A stretch of 64,000 nucleotides of DNA from assembly GCA_029990175.1 (NCBI GenBank), contig JARKIP010000011.1, forward strand, positions 5,642,001-5,706,000. Direction: 5' to 3'. Shown piece after piece: positions 45,546 to 57,900 of this stretch (positions are counted from its first letter, which is position 1; every line of letters starts with the position of its first letter). Position numbers and translations under genes: made by a program. The notes below the pieces were generated by a model, which saw only the letters and a list, made by a program, of their open reading frames with translations, had not been told where the DNA came from and searched no databases. This DNA comes from Petunia secreta (Eukaryota; Streptophyta; Magnoliopsida; Solanales; Solanaceae).

Positions 45546-48500
45546 TTGCTATGACACGCCAGGATGCCGAGGCATCCAATGATGTGATCACAGGTACTCT
45601 TTCTGTTTGTGGCCGCAGTGCCTTTGCCCTTATAGATCCGGGATCTACTTTCTCTTATGTGTCTCCTGGATTTTCACCTTGCTTGAGCAAGGATCTGGTT
45701 TTTATTGATGCTCCATTTATGGTGGCAACGCCTGTCGGAGAACCTATATGTGTAGATAAAGGATATCGGGAGTGTGTGATTTCTATTTGTGGTGTTGAGT
45801 CTCTAGTAGACTTGATGTTGCTAGATATGGTGGAATTTGATGTGATCATGGGCATGGATTGGTTGGCATCCTGTCACGCGACGTTGGATTGCCATGCCAA
45901 GTCCGTGACTATAGGTGCCGAAGATGAGCCTAAGGCTATTTGGAAGGGTTCCAGGTCTTCTCCGAGGAACAAGATCATATCATTCATGAAGGCTCAGAAG
46001 ATGATAGCTCCCGGGTGCGGAGGGTATATTGCTTCTATTCGAGATGTTCGAGTGGATGAGGTATCTATTGATCGAGTACCGGTAGTATGCGAGTATCCGG
46101 AGGTCTTTCCGGATGACTTGCCGGGTTTTCCTCCTATGCGGGAGATTGAGTTCTGTATTGATATATTGCCAGGTACTCAGCCTATATCTATTCCCCCATA
46201 TCGTATGGCTCCTGCTAAGTTGAGGGAATTGAAGGAGCAAATTCAAGATTTGCTTGATAAGGGTTTCATTCCTTGGGGTGCTCCGGTTCTTTTTGTAAAG
46301 AAGAAGGATGGTTCTATGCGCATGTGTATTAATTATTGGCAATTGAACAAAGTGACTATCAAGAACAGGTATCCTTTACCGCGTATAGATGATTTATTTG
46401 ATCAGCTTCAGGGTGCTACTCATTTTTCCAAGATTGACTTGAGATCGAGGTATCATCAGTTGAGGATTCGGTCTGAGGATATTTCTAAGACTGCTTTCCG
46501 TACGAGATATGGGCACTATGAGTTTCTTGTCATGTCATTTGGGCTTAGAAATGCTCCGGCCACATTTATGGATCTTATGAACCGTGTGTTCAAGCCATAT
46601 CTTGATTCTTTTGTTATTGTGTTCACTGATGACATCCTTATATATTCAAGGAGCCGAGGGGAGCATGAGCATCACTTGAAGATTATCCTTCAGACCTTGA
46701 GATACCATGAATTGTATGCTAAATTCTCTAAATGTGAGTTCTGGCTGGATACCATGTCATTCCTGGGTCACGTGGTGACCAAGGATGGTATTAGTGTTGA
46801 TCCCAAGAAAGTGGAGGCCGTTCAGAATTGGCCTAGGCCTACTTCTCCTACAGAGATTCGGAGTTTCTTAGGCTTGGCAGGTTTTATCGGCGATTCGTGG
46901 AGGGATTTTCTTCCATATCAGCACCACTGACTAAATTGACGCAGAAGAATGTTCCTTTTCTATGGTCTGTTGCTTGTGAGTCTAGCTTTCAGAGGCTCAA
47001 GACTGTCTTGACTACAGCACCTGTATTGGCCTTGCCTAGTGGATCCGGGGGATTCACAGTCTATTGTGAAGCTTCTGGTATTGGCTTAGGTGGTGTTTTG
47101 ATGTAGAATGGCAAGGTGATAGCTTATGCCTCGAGACAACTGAAAGTGCATGAGAAGAACTACCCTGTCACGATCTAGAGTTATTGACGGTGGTATTTGC
47201 ATTGAAGTTGTTGAGGCATTATTTATATGGTGAGCCTTGTGAGATTTTTACTTATCATAAGAGTCTCCAGTATCTGTTCACCCAGAAGGACTTGAACGGG
47301 AGACAGCACCGAAGGTTGGAGTTGCTTAAGGATTATGACATCGCTATTCGGTATCATCCCGGGAAAGCTAATGTTGTGGCTGATGCTCTGAGCAGGAAGT
47401 CTATGGGTAGCCTTGCCTATCTTGATGTTGATATGAGACCACTAGCTCGAGAGTTGCAGGCCTTGTCCATTAGTGGAGTGCGATTTGATGATTCTGTGCC
47501 AGACCGAGTTTTTGATAAGAAAAAAGGACTCAGTCATCCCTAGCTTCCCAGATCAAGGAAAAGCAATTTGATGATTCATATTTGCGTGATATTCAAGATA
47601 GAGTTTTAAGTGGGGGAGTGACCTCATTTATGATCGGAGATGATGGTGTACTGCAGCTCAACGGTCGGTTGTGTGTTCCGAATGTTGGGGAGTTGAGGCA
47701 GCTGATATTGGCAGAGGCACACAGTTCTCGGTATTCTATTCATCCTGGCATTACGAAGATGTATCAAGATCTTCGGGAGTTATATTGGTGGAAGGGAATA
47801 AAGAGAGATGTTGTTGATCATGTGTCTCGGTGCTTAAATTGTCAGCAGGTAAAGTATGAGCATAGAAGACCAGTCGGGGTGACTCAGTCCATGCCGATTC
47901 CGAAATGGAAATGGGAGCATATTACTATGGACTTTGTGGTTGGATTGCCTTTGACCTTGGGCAAGCATGATTCAGTATGGGTAGTGGTGGATCGTCTCAC
48001 CAAGTCAGCTCATTTCATCCCCGTGAGGACTACTTATTTATCGGAGCGCTTAGCTCGTATCTTTATCAAGCAGATTGTGAGATTACATGGTGCTCCAGTC
48101 TCTATTATATCAGAACGCGGTACTCAGTTCACAGCTCAGTTCTGGAGATCATTTCAGAAGGAGCTGGGTACCCGAGTGGATCTTAGCACCACATTTCATC
48201 CTCAGACTGATGGTCAGTCTGAGAGGACCATCCAGATTCTTGAGGATATGCTGAGGGCTTCTGCTATTGACTTTGGAGGCCATTGGGACAGTTATATGCC
48301 TTTGGCGGAATTTGCCTATAATAACAGTTATCAGTCTTCTATCCAGATGGCTCTGTTTGAGGCATTATATGGCCGCCGATGTCGTTCTCCAGTTGGTTGG
48401 TTTGAACCTGGAGAGGTGAAGGTGTTGGGTCCGGATCTAGTTCAGCAGACCTTAGATAAGGTCCGAATCATTCAGGATCGGCTCCGTACAGCTCAGAGTC

Positions 48501-48994
48501 GACAGATATCTTATGCAGATCGGAGGAGGAGAGATTTGGTGTTTATGGTAGGTGACCGGGTGTTTCTTAAAGTATCGCCGATGAAGGGTGTTATGAGATT
48601 CGGGAAAAAGGGCAAGCTTAGTCCGAGGTTCATTTGTCCTTTTGAGGTCTTGGAGCGCATTGGCGCTGTTGCATATAGGCTTGCTTTGCCTCCATCTCTG
48701 TCAGTTCATCTGGTATTCCACGTATCTATGCTCCGAAAGTATGTTCATGATCCATCCCATGTGATTGATATGGCTTCTGTCGAGATCGACGAGGACTTGG
48801 CTTATTCGGAGGAGCCGATTGCTATTGCGGCTAGAGAGATCCGTAAGCTAAGGTCGAAAGAGATCCCGTTGGTTAAAGTGCTATGGAAGAATCGTCCTAG
48901 CGAAGAGGCCACTTGGGAACTCGAGTCCGACATGCGCGAGAAGTATCTTCGCCTTTTCAATAATTCAGGTATGATTTCAATCTCTAAAGCCTGA
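45546..48994 (+). pseudogene. Tekay-B pol (protease to chromodomain), few lesions
   Basis: Protease LIDPGSTFSYVS near 45632. RT about 46150-46900 with catalytic FTDDILIYS near 46622 (Ile to Thr beside the Asp pair). Frame changes occur near 46905 and 47170, a TAG at 47104 and a stop at 47541. RNase H has lost two catalytic Asp: YCEAS (47070) and TYHKS (47255). Integrase (47640-48560) has the HHCC finger and MDF, but ISERG (48107) where ISDRG is expected, so the second catalytic Asp is Glu. A complete chromodomain (about 48810-48960) ends the protein. The frame 47582-48994 is open. Confidence 0.92.
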
Positions 48995-49115
48995 AAGTTA
49001 TGTTGTTGTTTATGATTTTGGGTAGTAACGAGAGTCCTCGAAATCCGTGTAATTATTTTCGTGGAAATGTGAATTTTACCTTAGACTCGGGCTCGTCCAA
49101 GGACGAACGAGAGTC

Positions 49116-49129
49116 TAAGTGGGGGAGAT
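49116..49129 (+). other. Polypurine tract of Tekay-B
   Basis: TAAGTGGGGGAGAT directly precedes the 3' LTR. Confidence 0.8.
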
Positions 49130-51537
49130 CGTAACGACCTCAAATAGTCATTTCGGGAATCAGGACCTCAATTTGCGTGTCGACAATCCCAAAAGCTCCG
49201 AAAGGTCCATTATGACATGCCTGAAAATTTTAAGCTAAAACGAACTTTGTTAGATAGGTATCGGAGAAAGACATCCGTTTCGGATATTCGTTAAGGCTAA
49301 AAGAGGTTTCGGAGCTCGGTTTGAGCAAATGAGCTCTGATTCGTATGGTAATTTATGACCTGTAGCAACCTTCAGAAGTGAAAACGGACCTCGTTTGATA
49401 GGACTTTTGATAAAGTCTCCATTGCGGAAGTTTAAAAAGGTTAAAAGAGGTTTTCGAGCTCGATTTGAGTAAACGAACTCCGATGAGAGATCTGAGGGTT
49501 CCATTAGGTTCGTATCGTCATTTGTGACTTGTAGCAACTTTCGAATTTGGATTCCGGGGTCGTTTGATTAAAATTCCCTATTTGGGCGAAAGTCGAAATT
49601 TGACCCTTTCCCGTGGGACCCACTTTTTGAGTTCTAGAGATCCGAATTTGTCTTGACGAGCATGTCACAAAATTTGGGGTCATTCCGAGCTTCGTAGGGT
49701 CCCGTTTGGACCCAAAAACAGTGGCTGACCTGGTGCAAAGCCAAAAAAGCTGCTGAATTTTGTTTTTTACTGTTCAGCCAGAAAGAAATCGATTTTTCAG
49801 ATCAATCCATAAGGAATTAGAAAAAATTCAAAACATGAACAATGTAGCTCTTTGAGTTGTGGTTCTAATGCAACCAACCTCGTATCATTTGGACATTTCT
49901 ATGAAAATTTATGGGTATTTTACTGAAAGCTATCCAGTGAGGTACAATTTGGACAGCATGTGGTACAACTCTTTAAAGCTGCGGGCTGCTATATATACTA
50001 GGGCGGGCATTCATTTTTATTTTCATGTTTTGAGCTTCTAAAAGTGATTCCAAGGGGAATTTGAAGTACCAAAATCATTCCTAAACACAAGGTAACTATT
50101 ATTACCCATTTTTAACGCTTTAATCCGAGGATCAAAGTGACGATCCTTGGAAAGAGGGTTTGAACCCCTAGATTTGTGAAATGGGAAAAATGACCGAGTT
50201 GGACTCGGGTATGTACAATAATGGTACTTTTGGACTCGTGGGAGTATGGGGAGTCCGGAAACATAAATTTTACGGGTTTTTGGGTACGTCCGACACGGGG
50301 GTATTTTGGTAAATTGCCTCTTAAATTGCGTAAGGGCTTAGAATCCTTTCCTCACATGCTTACGAGTGCGACACTATTTCTTTGGCTCAGAGAGGAGTCT
50401 TACGGAGGCACATCGTTTGAGAAAGGAGGTCGTTCCTTAGCCACTTGAGCCGATTTTGAAGTAAGTGAGACTTGACCTCTATTTTGCTTGCGGATAAGAT
50501 TTGATTCTCCTAAGTAAGATGTCGAGTACTTAATTGACTAGCATTGTCTAGTAGATAGTATTATGTACTACTCATTATAATTATACAAAAAGGAGAAAGC
50601 ACAAACGTGACTTGTGTATAGTCGATGTTGTGTGCCGGTGTATTATTGATATGCTCTAGGGACAGAGGCCGGTGGTGCGTTATGACCTAGAAGCGAAATT
50701 CCATCTAGGGACAGAGGCCGGTGGTGCATTATGACCTAGATGTGGAGACTTATGGGGACAGAGGCTTGTGGTGCGTTATGACTTATAAGTACAGTTGTTT
50801 ATAGGGACAGAGGCCTGTGGTGCGTTATGACCTATAAACAAAGCCGCACAGGGTGTGTGCTTATGCTATGTGCTAGGTATACCATTACCTATGTGGTATG
50901 CGAGATATATCATCGCCAAGCTGTGTGTTAATTATATTATTGCTTATGCCATAGTATCAACATAATATAGTATATGCTGCCTATATTATGTATCTTTATA
51001 TTATTGACCATGTTATGTATTCGTGTATTATTGCTCGTGTTGTTGTATAATTATATTATCGTATGTAATGTTTATGGGTTACTGTAAAGGTGTGGATTGT
51101 ACTTCCGTTATCTGCTTATGCATTATCAAAGACTTGTCCCGAAAGGGTAATTTAGCGGGCCTGTCGATGATCTTACTGGGTTTTGGCTCATAACTTACTG
51201 TTTAAATGTGCAGATCCTTCTACTAATCAGATAGCTGGACTTATCTGATCCGTTCGAGGCTATGACTATTTTTGCTTGAGGTGAGCCAACCGCATGGTTC
51301 GCGGTGGAATACCGTCTGATCCACCTTAGTGTTTAGACGCTTCCTACATATATATATATCGGATGTCAGAATTCGCAGATGCTCTATTGACACTGTATTT
51401 CGGGTGGATGTCTACACCTACATTTTATTGAAATATTTCTATCTAAATTATCATTATGAGTCAGTTTAATTATTCGTGGTTCGCCTAAGGATGTAACACT
51501 TAGGTGCCATCACGGCCCCGAAAATTGGGTCGTGACA
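49130..51537 (+). repeat. 3' LTR of Tekay-B
   Basis: Starts CGTAACGACCTC (the first T of the terminal TG is C) and ends GGGTCGTGACA. It repeats the hairpin array at about 50661-50845; there unit 3 has two changes in its stem (TATGGGG, GACTTAT). Confidence 0.94.
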
Positions 51538-51657
51538 CCAAACCAAATAGTTTGAACTTCCAAGAAGCGGTTCAGAAGTAATCAGAAGATTTGAATTTCC
51601 AACTCCAGAAATTTTCGGACCAAAAGCATCAAATCTGAGAGACATGTCTTCTAACAA
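51538..51657 (-). pseudogene. Copia gag, N-terminal piece
   Basis: About 40 codons of copia gag (MSLRFDAFGPKISG, SNYLVW) end exactly at the Tekay-B junction. The next codons are found at 41418 on the far side of the insertion. Confidence 0.75.
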
Positions 51658-52127
51658 AAAATTAGAAAATAACCACCAAATAGAGCTAAGGAGTTGCTAA
51701 AACGGTAACCAAATAAGCCAAGGTAGCAAAAAATTCAGTAAAAAAAAGCAGAGAAAACTGGAACAGTAACCAACTGGCCGGAATAATGATCGAGGACACC
51801 GGAAGTTGTCTGAATCACACAGAAATTCGATGGGTCAGGTCGGAAAAGGCAGACGAGCACCAGAGAAGAATATTCTGGTTTAAAAACAACCGAGAAAGAT
51901 GCTCACGCGCTAGCGCGTGGATTTACTCGCTCGCCGGAAGCATAGATCTGATCGGCGTGTGGGGGCGCGTGACTTGGAGTTAGCTGGAGAAATTTACTGG
52001 TGTTTGGTCGGAAAATTGGGACCGAACTTGTGGTGGTGTCAGATTTTGCACGACATCACTGGAGAAAGATTCCGACATCGGCAGTGTCACCGGAAATTGT
52101 ACAATGACGTTTTTTTTTTTCACCAAC
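51658..52127 (-). other. Copia 5' untranslated leader
   Basis: No ORF supported. It contains a T10 run near 52111 and lies between the PBS and gag. Confidence 0.55.
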
Positions 52128-52139
52128 GCTCTGATACTA
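52128..52139 (-). other. Primer binding site of the copia element
   Basis: The minus strand reads TAGTATCAGAGC, one change from the iMet-type TGGTATCAGAGC, directly next to the LTR. Confidence 0.85.
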
Positions 52140-52289
52140 TGTGAAATACTGTGAAAAATATTATTGATGTCAAAAAGTATTTACAATGAGTCCTATTTAT
52201 AACTACAATACATGTAAAACTATAAACTCTTTCCCAATGTGGGATAGGAATGACTACCCTGCTTATCTACAACTTAGACTTTTCTAACA
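52140..52289 (-). repeat. 5' LTR of the copia element
   Basis: 150 bp, plus strand TGTGAAATACTG to TTTTCTAACA, then TCTAC (52290-52294). Confidence 0.93.
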
Positions 52290-53707
52290 TCTACTATATC
52301 CGCTCTAGATAGCCTATCAGCCCATTCACCTCAAGTTTCCCATGTAGCCCAATTATCCCAACCCGGTCTAAGTAGTCTAAACTCTAGGCCTGCTGACTCA
52401 ACTCCTCCGAATGCCACCTCACCACAAAAAATCGACACCTTACCACCACCTCTTATTACATCCAATGACCATGTAGAAAACACTCCTACACAGACTTTTA
52501 CCCATAGTCATTTACCACCGCCTCGTATTTTCACTAACCAAAACCAAATCACAAAATACATCTCTCCAAAACTTAACTGATATTATGGACACTCAAACTA
52601 CAAGTCCTCATTTTCCATCACGTGCAGATGACCTTTTGCTTACGTCACCCCTACCCTCGTCACTTCAACCGCCCATAACTCCCTTTCCTACTTCTACAAA
52701 TATAACACTACAATCATTACCTTCTACTACAATAACTCAACTTCATAATACACCTTCTACTATACAAAATGCCCCCGACCTCCAGGTTTTAATCATCGAC
52801 ACACATATCCTCAACGCCCCTGCGTTCCCCCAGTACAACTACCAGCAATGAACCCCTCCAACCCAATGCTTACCCCTACAATTATAAAACCCCACAACAT
52901 ATTCCCCTGATTTATGCCACTCAAACAACCCCATATGCACTTCCCCAATTCTGGATCGAGAGGGGTACACAAGGCCATACACTTACGTTCACAATGAATG
53001 TAATATCCCAAGAGATAATTGTGATGATACAAAACCCGGTTGACATAGCACAGATTGTCTTAGAAGCCATGCGCGTAGGGATGGATGCTTATGGTCGTTA
53101 CCACTGGTCCCCTGAATCAGCTTCGCAATTTCAATCCGTATCAGGCTTCCACATCCCACTGGATTTCATATACACAAATTCAACCAGCAAACTACCTTTG
53201 TACCCACCAATGATCTCAAGCACTCCTTGGATTCACCCCATAGTAGCCATGCAACCTCCACCTCCACCACCAGTATCACCCATGAGCCCCTACAATCTCT
53301 TCACCCCGTCATCCAGAAACCAGAGCTCCCACTACCAATCCCACTACCTTCCCTACCTCGTCCATTCAATCATCTTCAATCTTTCACTTGTCAACGAACC
53401 AAATAAAGAGGATGACCACCAAATGCCCGATGTTCCGACCTGATGGTAGAAATGAAGGAAACTCGAACATAAAAGTATGGGGAATGCATCTCTTTTGCCT
53501 AAAGAGCAGTTTGCAAAAAATTACATACTCACGTTCCCTCCTCAGTTAACAAAATGCCAAGTAAAACTAAGACCCACCATAATAATCACCGCGAGCAAAT
53601 ATGCAGTAGTGATTAGCCCAACTATAACGGAGAATGTGGGAGGGAACTTCCAGGAACCTGTGATAGTGAATCCTCAAGGCCCTGCCCCTCTACCCCCAAA
53701 CCATACC
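52290..53707 (+). pseudogene. LINE ORF1 C-terminal part and inter-ORF region
   Basis: Resumes after the copia element with a Pro/Ser/Thr-rich, low-complexity stretch (TTITQLHNTPSTI, PPPPPPVSPM) typical of the C-terminal half of plant LINE ORF1. Stops are frequent, with short open stretches at 52585-52851 and 52994-53443. No catalytic domain seen. Confidence 0.55.
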
Positions 53708-56700
53708 ATGAATGTTATTATATGGAACTGTAGGGGTGCTCAGTCCCCTGAATTTACACGTAATTTTAGGTCTACGATAAATTACTATCACCCTACTCTT
53801 GTTGTATTAGTGGAAACCCACCTTACAGATCATGCTCCTCTATACCAACCCTTTGGGTTAGCTGACTTTGCACAAGCCCAAGCTGAGGGCACCTCTGGTG
53901 GTATTGCTATAGTTTGGGATAATGCTTAGGTCACTGCTCATGAATTGTTGTCACTAACCAGGAAGTTCATTGTATAGTTCCGGTAAACTCCCAACCTTCT
54001 CATTGGTTGATTTCTGGTATTTATGCTAGTACACATCTTTCTGATAGAAAGGTTCTTTGAAAAAATTTAAACTGCATATATGATCACTATAAGGGCCCAT
54101 GGGTCCTTGGGGTGATTTTAATGAAATTACATGTGCCTCTGAAAAATTTGGAGGGAGGCCCATAAACAACTCACATGCAGATTCTTTTTTGTGTTGTTTA
54201 AGCTATTGTCATCTATTTGATTTAGGCTATTATGGTAGTAAATATACGTGGACCAATAATCATAAAAATTGTGCTACTATATTACAAAGACTTAATCGAT
54301 TTGTGGCAAACTATGAATGGTTAAACAAATACCCCGAAGCACGTGTTACTCACCTTCATCGAACACACTCTGATCACTGTCTCATGTTATTTAGTTATTC
54401 AAACCAAAATAAAACTTTTTGTTTTGAAACCATATGGACTTCCAGTCCTGACTTTCCCCATTTAGTGGCCATGTGTTCGACCCCTCAAGTAGATTTTCTA
54501 ACTGCCTTAACAAACTTTACTAAATCCATTAAGGAATGTAATTAATCCTCCTTTGGAAATATCTTCTTTTAAAAAAAAACAAACTTCTTGTAGGCTTACT
54601 GGTCTTCAAAGATATCATAAATACCCTACTAGTGTTTCTCTACAAAATTTGGAGGCAGACCTCATTAATCAATATAACACTATTCTTAAATTAGAGGAGG
54701 ATTTTTGGAAACTTAAATCTCGCGTGACTTGATTAACTAATGGGGATGCAAATATAAAATATTTTCACCTTAGCACTCTCCAAAGTGGACGCAAAAATAG
54801 GATTTATGCCTTAATAGACGCTGTTGGAAATTGGTCCTATGATCAAACTACCATTAATTCTATTGTTCAATCTTACTATCATACGCTTTTCACCACTAAT
54901 CATACCTACTCCACCCCCAATAACGTCCTCCCTACTCACAATTTTCTCTCTACTGATGCAAGCTTAACCCTTACCGCTCCTTTAACAAATGAGGAAGTTT
55001 TCAAAGCAGTAAATTCCTTTCATCCCTATAAATCACCTGGGCCTGATGGTTATCACCCTTATTTTTATCAACAATATTGGACTCATTTAAAAGCTTCAGT
55101 CATCCTTCTTTGTCAAGAAGCTTTTCATACTTGTAAAATTCCATCACAAATCAATCATACATGTTTATGCCGTATCCCTAAAATTAAAAGCCATGCCATT
55201 ATCATGCAATATCACCGTATAAGACTTTGTAATACTAGTTATGCAATTATTACTAAATCATAGTTCATCGTTTGAAGCCCTACCTAGATCATATTATATG
55301 TCCCTCACAATCTGCTTTTCTCCGGAATAGACGGGCCTCAGACAATGCACTCCTTGTTCAGGAGATACTTAATACCTTTACTAAACTTAAAGGCAAACGT
55401 TCTTACATGCTACTTAAGCTAGACATTGAAAAGGCTTTTGACCGTATGGAGTGGAGTTTCATTAAGCAAGCCCTCACATATTTTAATCTCCCATCTCTGC
55501 TCATCAACCTTATCATGTCCTGTGCCTCCACAACCTCCATTTCCATTCTAATTAATGGTCAACCTCAACAATCCTTCACCCCCTCTCGTGGTCTTCGTCA
55601 AAGAGATCCTCTATCTCCATACCTTTTTATTATGTGTACGGAAATATTCTCCTGCAAATTCAATATGGCAGTAGATTATTGCACGTAGAAACCTTTAATT
55701 TTTCATAATAGTATCCACCCAGTATACATCATTTTTTTTGCCGACGACATCATTTTGGTCTCCCAAATTGATCAAACAAGTTGTCACACTACTATAGACT
55801 TATTTTCATCTACATTGGGTCAAAATATAAATTTTACAAAATCAAAGATTTTCTTCTCAAAAAATGCATCTCCGAATGATAAAACTTTTGTGTACAATTG
55901 CTTTCACATTAAGGAATGGACTTCTTTTGGAAAATACTTGGGTTTCCCCATTTTTACTTCTAGACCACCCAAGGCAAATTTTCAATTCAGTTATCAACTC
56001 GTTTAGCGGGTTGAAAAACTACTTGTTTAATATCGGCAAGACGTACCACTTTAATTAAATCAACTCTAAATGTAATTCCAAACCACGTAATGCAATTCAC
56101 TTATCTTCCTTCCTATATCATTAAGACCCTAGAATCTTACCAATTTTTTTATGGGGCACTACTACCACTCGTCGTCGTCTACATCTCATTAAATGGTCAA
56201 TAGTCATCATCCCTAAACAGAAGGGTGGGATGGGTATCAAAAAACTACGTAAAAAAAAATAAAGCTCTACTTGCAGGCAATGCATGGCGCATGTTCCATA
56301 ACCCCACTTCACTCTGGCCTCGACTCTAACATACAAAAATTTAGGCAAATCCAATCCCACTACCCACTCTCGTGCTTGGAAACACTTACTAATTGGTTGA
56401 AACTCTTGCCAACTAAGACTTCTTTGGAAAGTTGGTAATGGCACTCAAATATCCTTTTGGAATAATATTTGGCTTTCTCCTATAGTGCCTCTTCAAACAC
56501 TCATCCAGGGACCATTAAATCGACATGAAATATTTAATCTAACCACCGGGACTTCTCAAAATTATCTTTTGTCCTTCTCCCAAATATTCAATCCTCAATA
56601 CACCATTACTACCTTTCAATTTTCTCTAAGCCTACTGACTTTTTAATTTGGGGGTTAATAAATAATAGTATATTTACTGTCAAATCTTGGTACCAGCTTA

Positions 56701-57740
56701 TCCAAAATGACACTAACCTTTCCCTTTCATTCCCCTCATACTATAACACTTTATGGCGCCTTCAGCTCCCTACAAAACTAAAGAGCTTCCTTTGGTTATT
56801 TGCTCATGCACGACTTCCTACAGCCACCCATTTAACCACTATCACCATTATAAACAACCCTCGATGTTTTTACTGTCACCAAGCGGATGAAACTCTCTTT
56901 CACCTCTTCTTTCAGTGCCCCAACACACTTCAAGTATGGTCTGACTTGGGCCTATGCAATCTAATCTAAACTCAAATCTTTCCATCAATGCCAATGCAGC
57001 ACCTGCTCCACTCTTTACTCCATCATTGTTGTAACAGTCACCATATCACCCCAAGTCACTTTATTATTCCTTTTACCTTATGGCACAGTTGGCTCACTCA
57101 AAATAGGAATTTCTTTGATCACGCGCATTTATTAGTCAATTTTCGTACCATCCTTAACCACACACAAGAATATTTCTACCTAGCCTATCAAAGACCCCAA
57201 AAATCAGGTCGAGTCCCTCTATATCTTCGTTGGCATCTTCTAAGGGAAGGATATATTAAACTTAATACTGATGGTGCTACTGACCCTACCTCTTCAATGA
57301 GTGGCTTTGGAGAATCACATCAGGGAGTTGTATTATGGGCTTCGCATACAACATCTCACACCACTTTTTCAGCCACGACATAGAATTATATGCCCTTCTC
57401 TAGAGACTTTACTATGCTCACCACTATGCTTTCAAATTTCTGAAAATCACTATAGACTCGCAAGTTGTATTACATTCTTTGAACTCCAATTCAAACACTC
57501 ATTTACTTGATGACTGCAGGTTCTTGCTCCAGCGGCTCCATGATCACCAGTTGCTTCACTCATATAGGAGCAAAATGTTGTTGCAGATGGCATGGCAAAA
57601 TATGGGCTTACAATGTAAAAGGACAACTTCCTCACTTTTATGGACACTCCACCACCTTTTGTTCACCAGCTGTTCCATCATGATCAAGAAGGCAGACATA
57701 AAACTAGACTAGTTCCTATTCAAAATTGTATCTGCCACCA
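53708..57740 (+). pseudogene. LINE ORF2 (endonuclease, RT, RNase H)
   Basis: The apurinic-type endonuclease starts MNVIIWNCRG (53708) with VETHL, GDFNE (54112) and HSDHCLML (54370). RT includes SPGPDGYHP (about 55040), LKLDIEKAFDR (55430), GLRQRDPLSPYLF (55590) and the catalytic FADDI (55738). A zinc-finger region CFYCHQADETLFHLFFQC lies near 56865. An RNase H start LNTDGAT is near 57265. Frames are interrupted by many stops and shifts, so nothing full-length is encoded. Confidence 0.85.
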
Positions 57741-57864
57741 CTTGTAATGGTACTGCTATTGTTAGATGTTATGCCTTATGCAACACTTCTATAAGGTTGT
57801 CTTCTAGACAATCTTCTCCCTGTATGCATTTTGTTTAATTAATATATTAGTTATCTTTCTTACC

Positions 57865-57900
57865 AAAAAAAAAAAAAACTAATAAGTACTTGCTATAATC
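57865..57900 (+). other. LINE poly(A) tail and short flank
   Basis: 14 A (57865-57878) mark the 3' end of the LINE. The next 22 bp (CTAATAAGTACTTGCTATAATC) separate it from the neighbouring LTR and should include the LINE target duplication, whose partner was not recognised near 36384. Confidence 0.7.

Larger units (their letters stand above)
41419..51537 (+). mobile_element. Tekay-B: Ty3/gypsy chromovirus inserted in copia gag
   Basis: 10,119 bp with LTRs of 2400 and 2408 bp. The flanking pentamers are CCAAG (41414-41418) and CCAAA (51538-51542), a target duplication with one change. The internal region has an iMet-type PBS, gag, protease, RT, RNase H, integrase, a chromodomain and a polypurine tract. 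The LTRs differ by about 9 in 380 bp of a sampled stretch, plus several indels. It has few stops, so it is the youngest of the nested set. Confidence 0.95.
37133..52289 (-). mobile_element. Ty1/copia element, minus strand, split by Tekay-B
   Basis: It is bounded by 150-bp LTRs (37133-37282 and 52140-52289) and a perfect TCTAC duplication. The internal region is interrupted inside gag by Tekay-B (41419-51537). Without that insertion it is about 5.0 kb. The order on the minus strand is gag, protease, integrase, RT, RNase H, as in Ty1/copia. The LTRs differ at roughly 11 of 150 positions (about 7%). The lineage within copia is not assigned. Confidence 0.93.
36384..57878 (+). mobile_element. L1-type LINE, 5'-truncated, split by a copia element
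   Basis: Two parts, 36384-37132 and 52290-57878, make about 6.3 kb once the copia insertion (37133-52289) is removed. They carry ORF1 (zinc knuckle), ORF2 (endonuclease, RT, RNase H) and a terminal poly(A) (57865-57878). It begins within ORF1, as usual for 5'-truncated LINEs. A target duplication could not be recognised. Confidence 0.85.
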
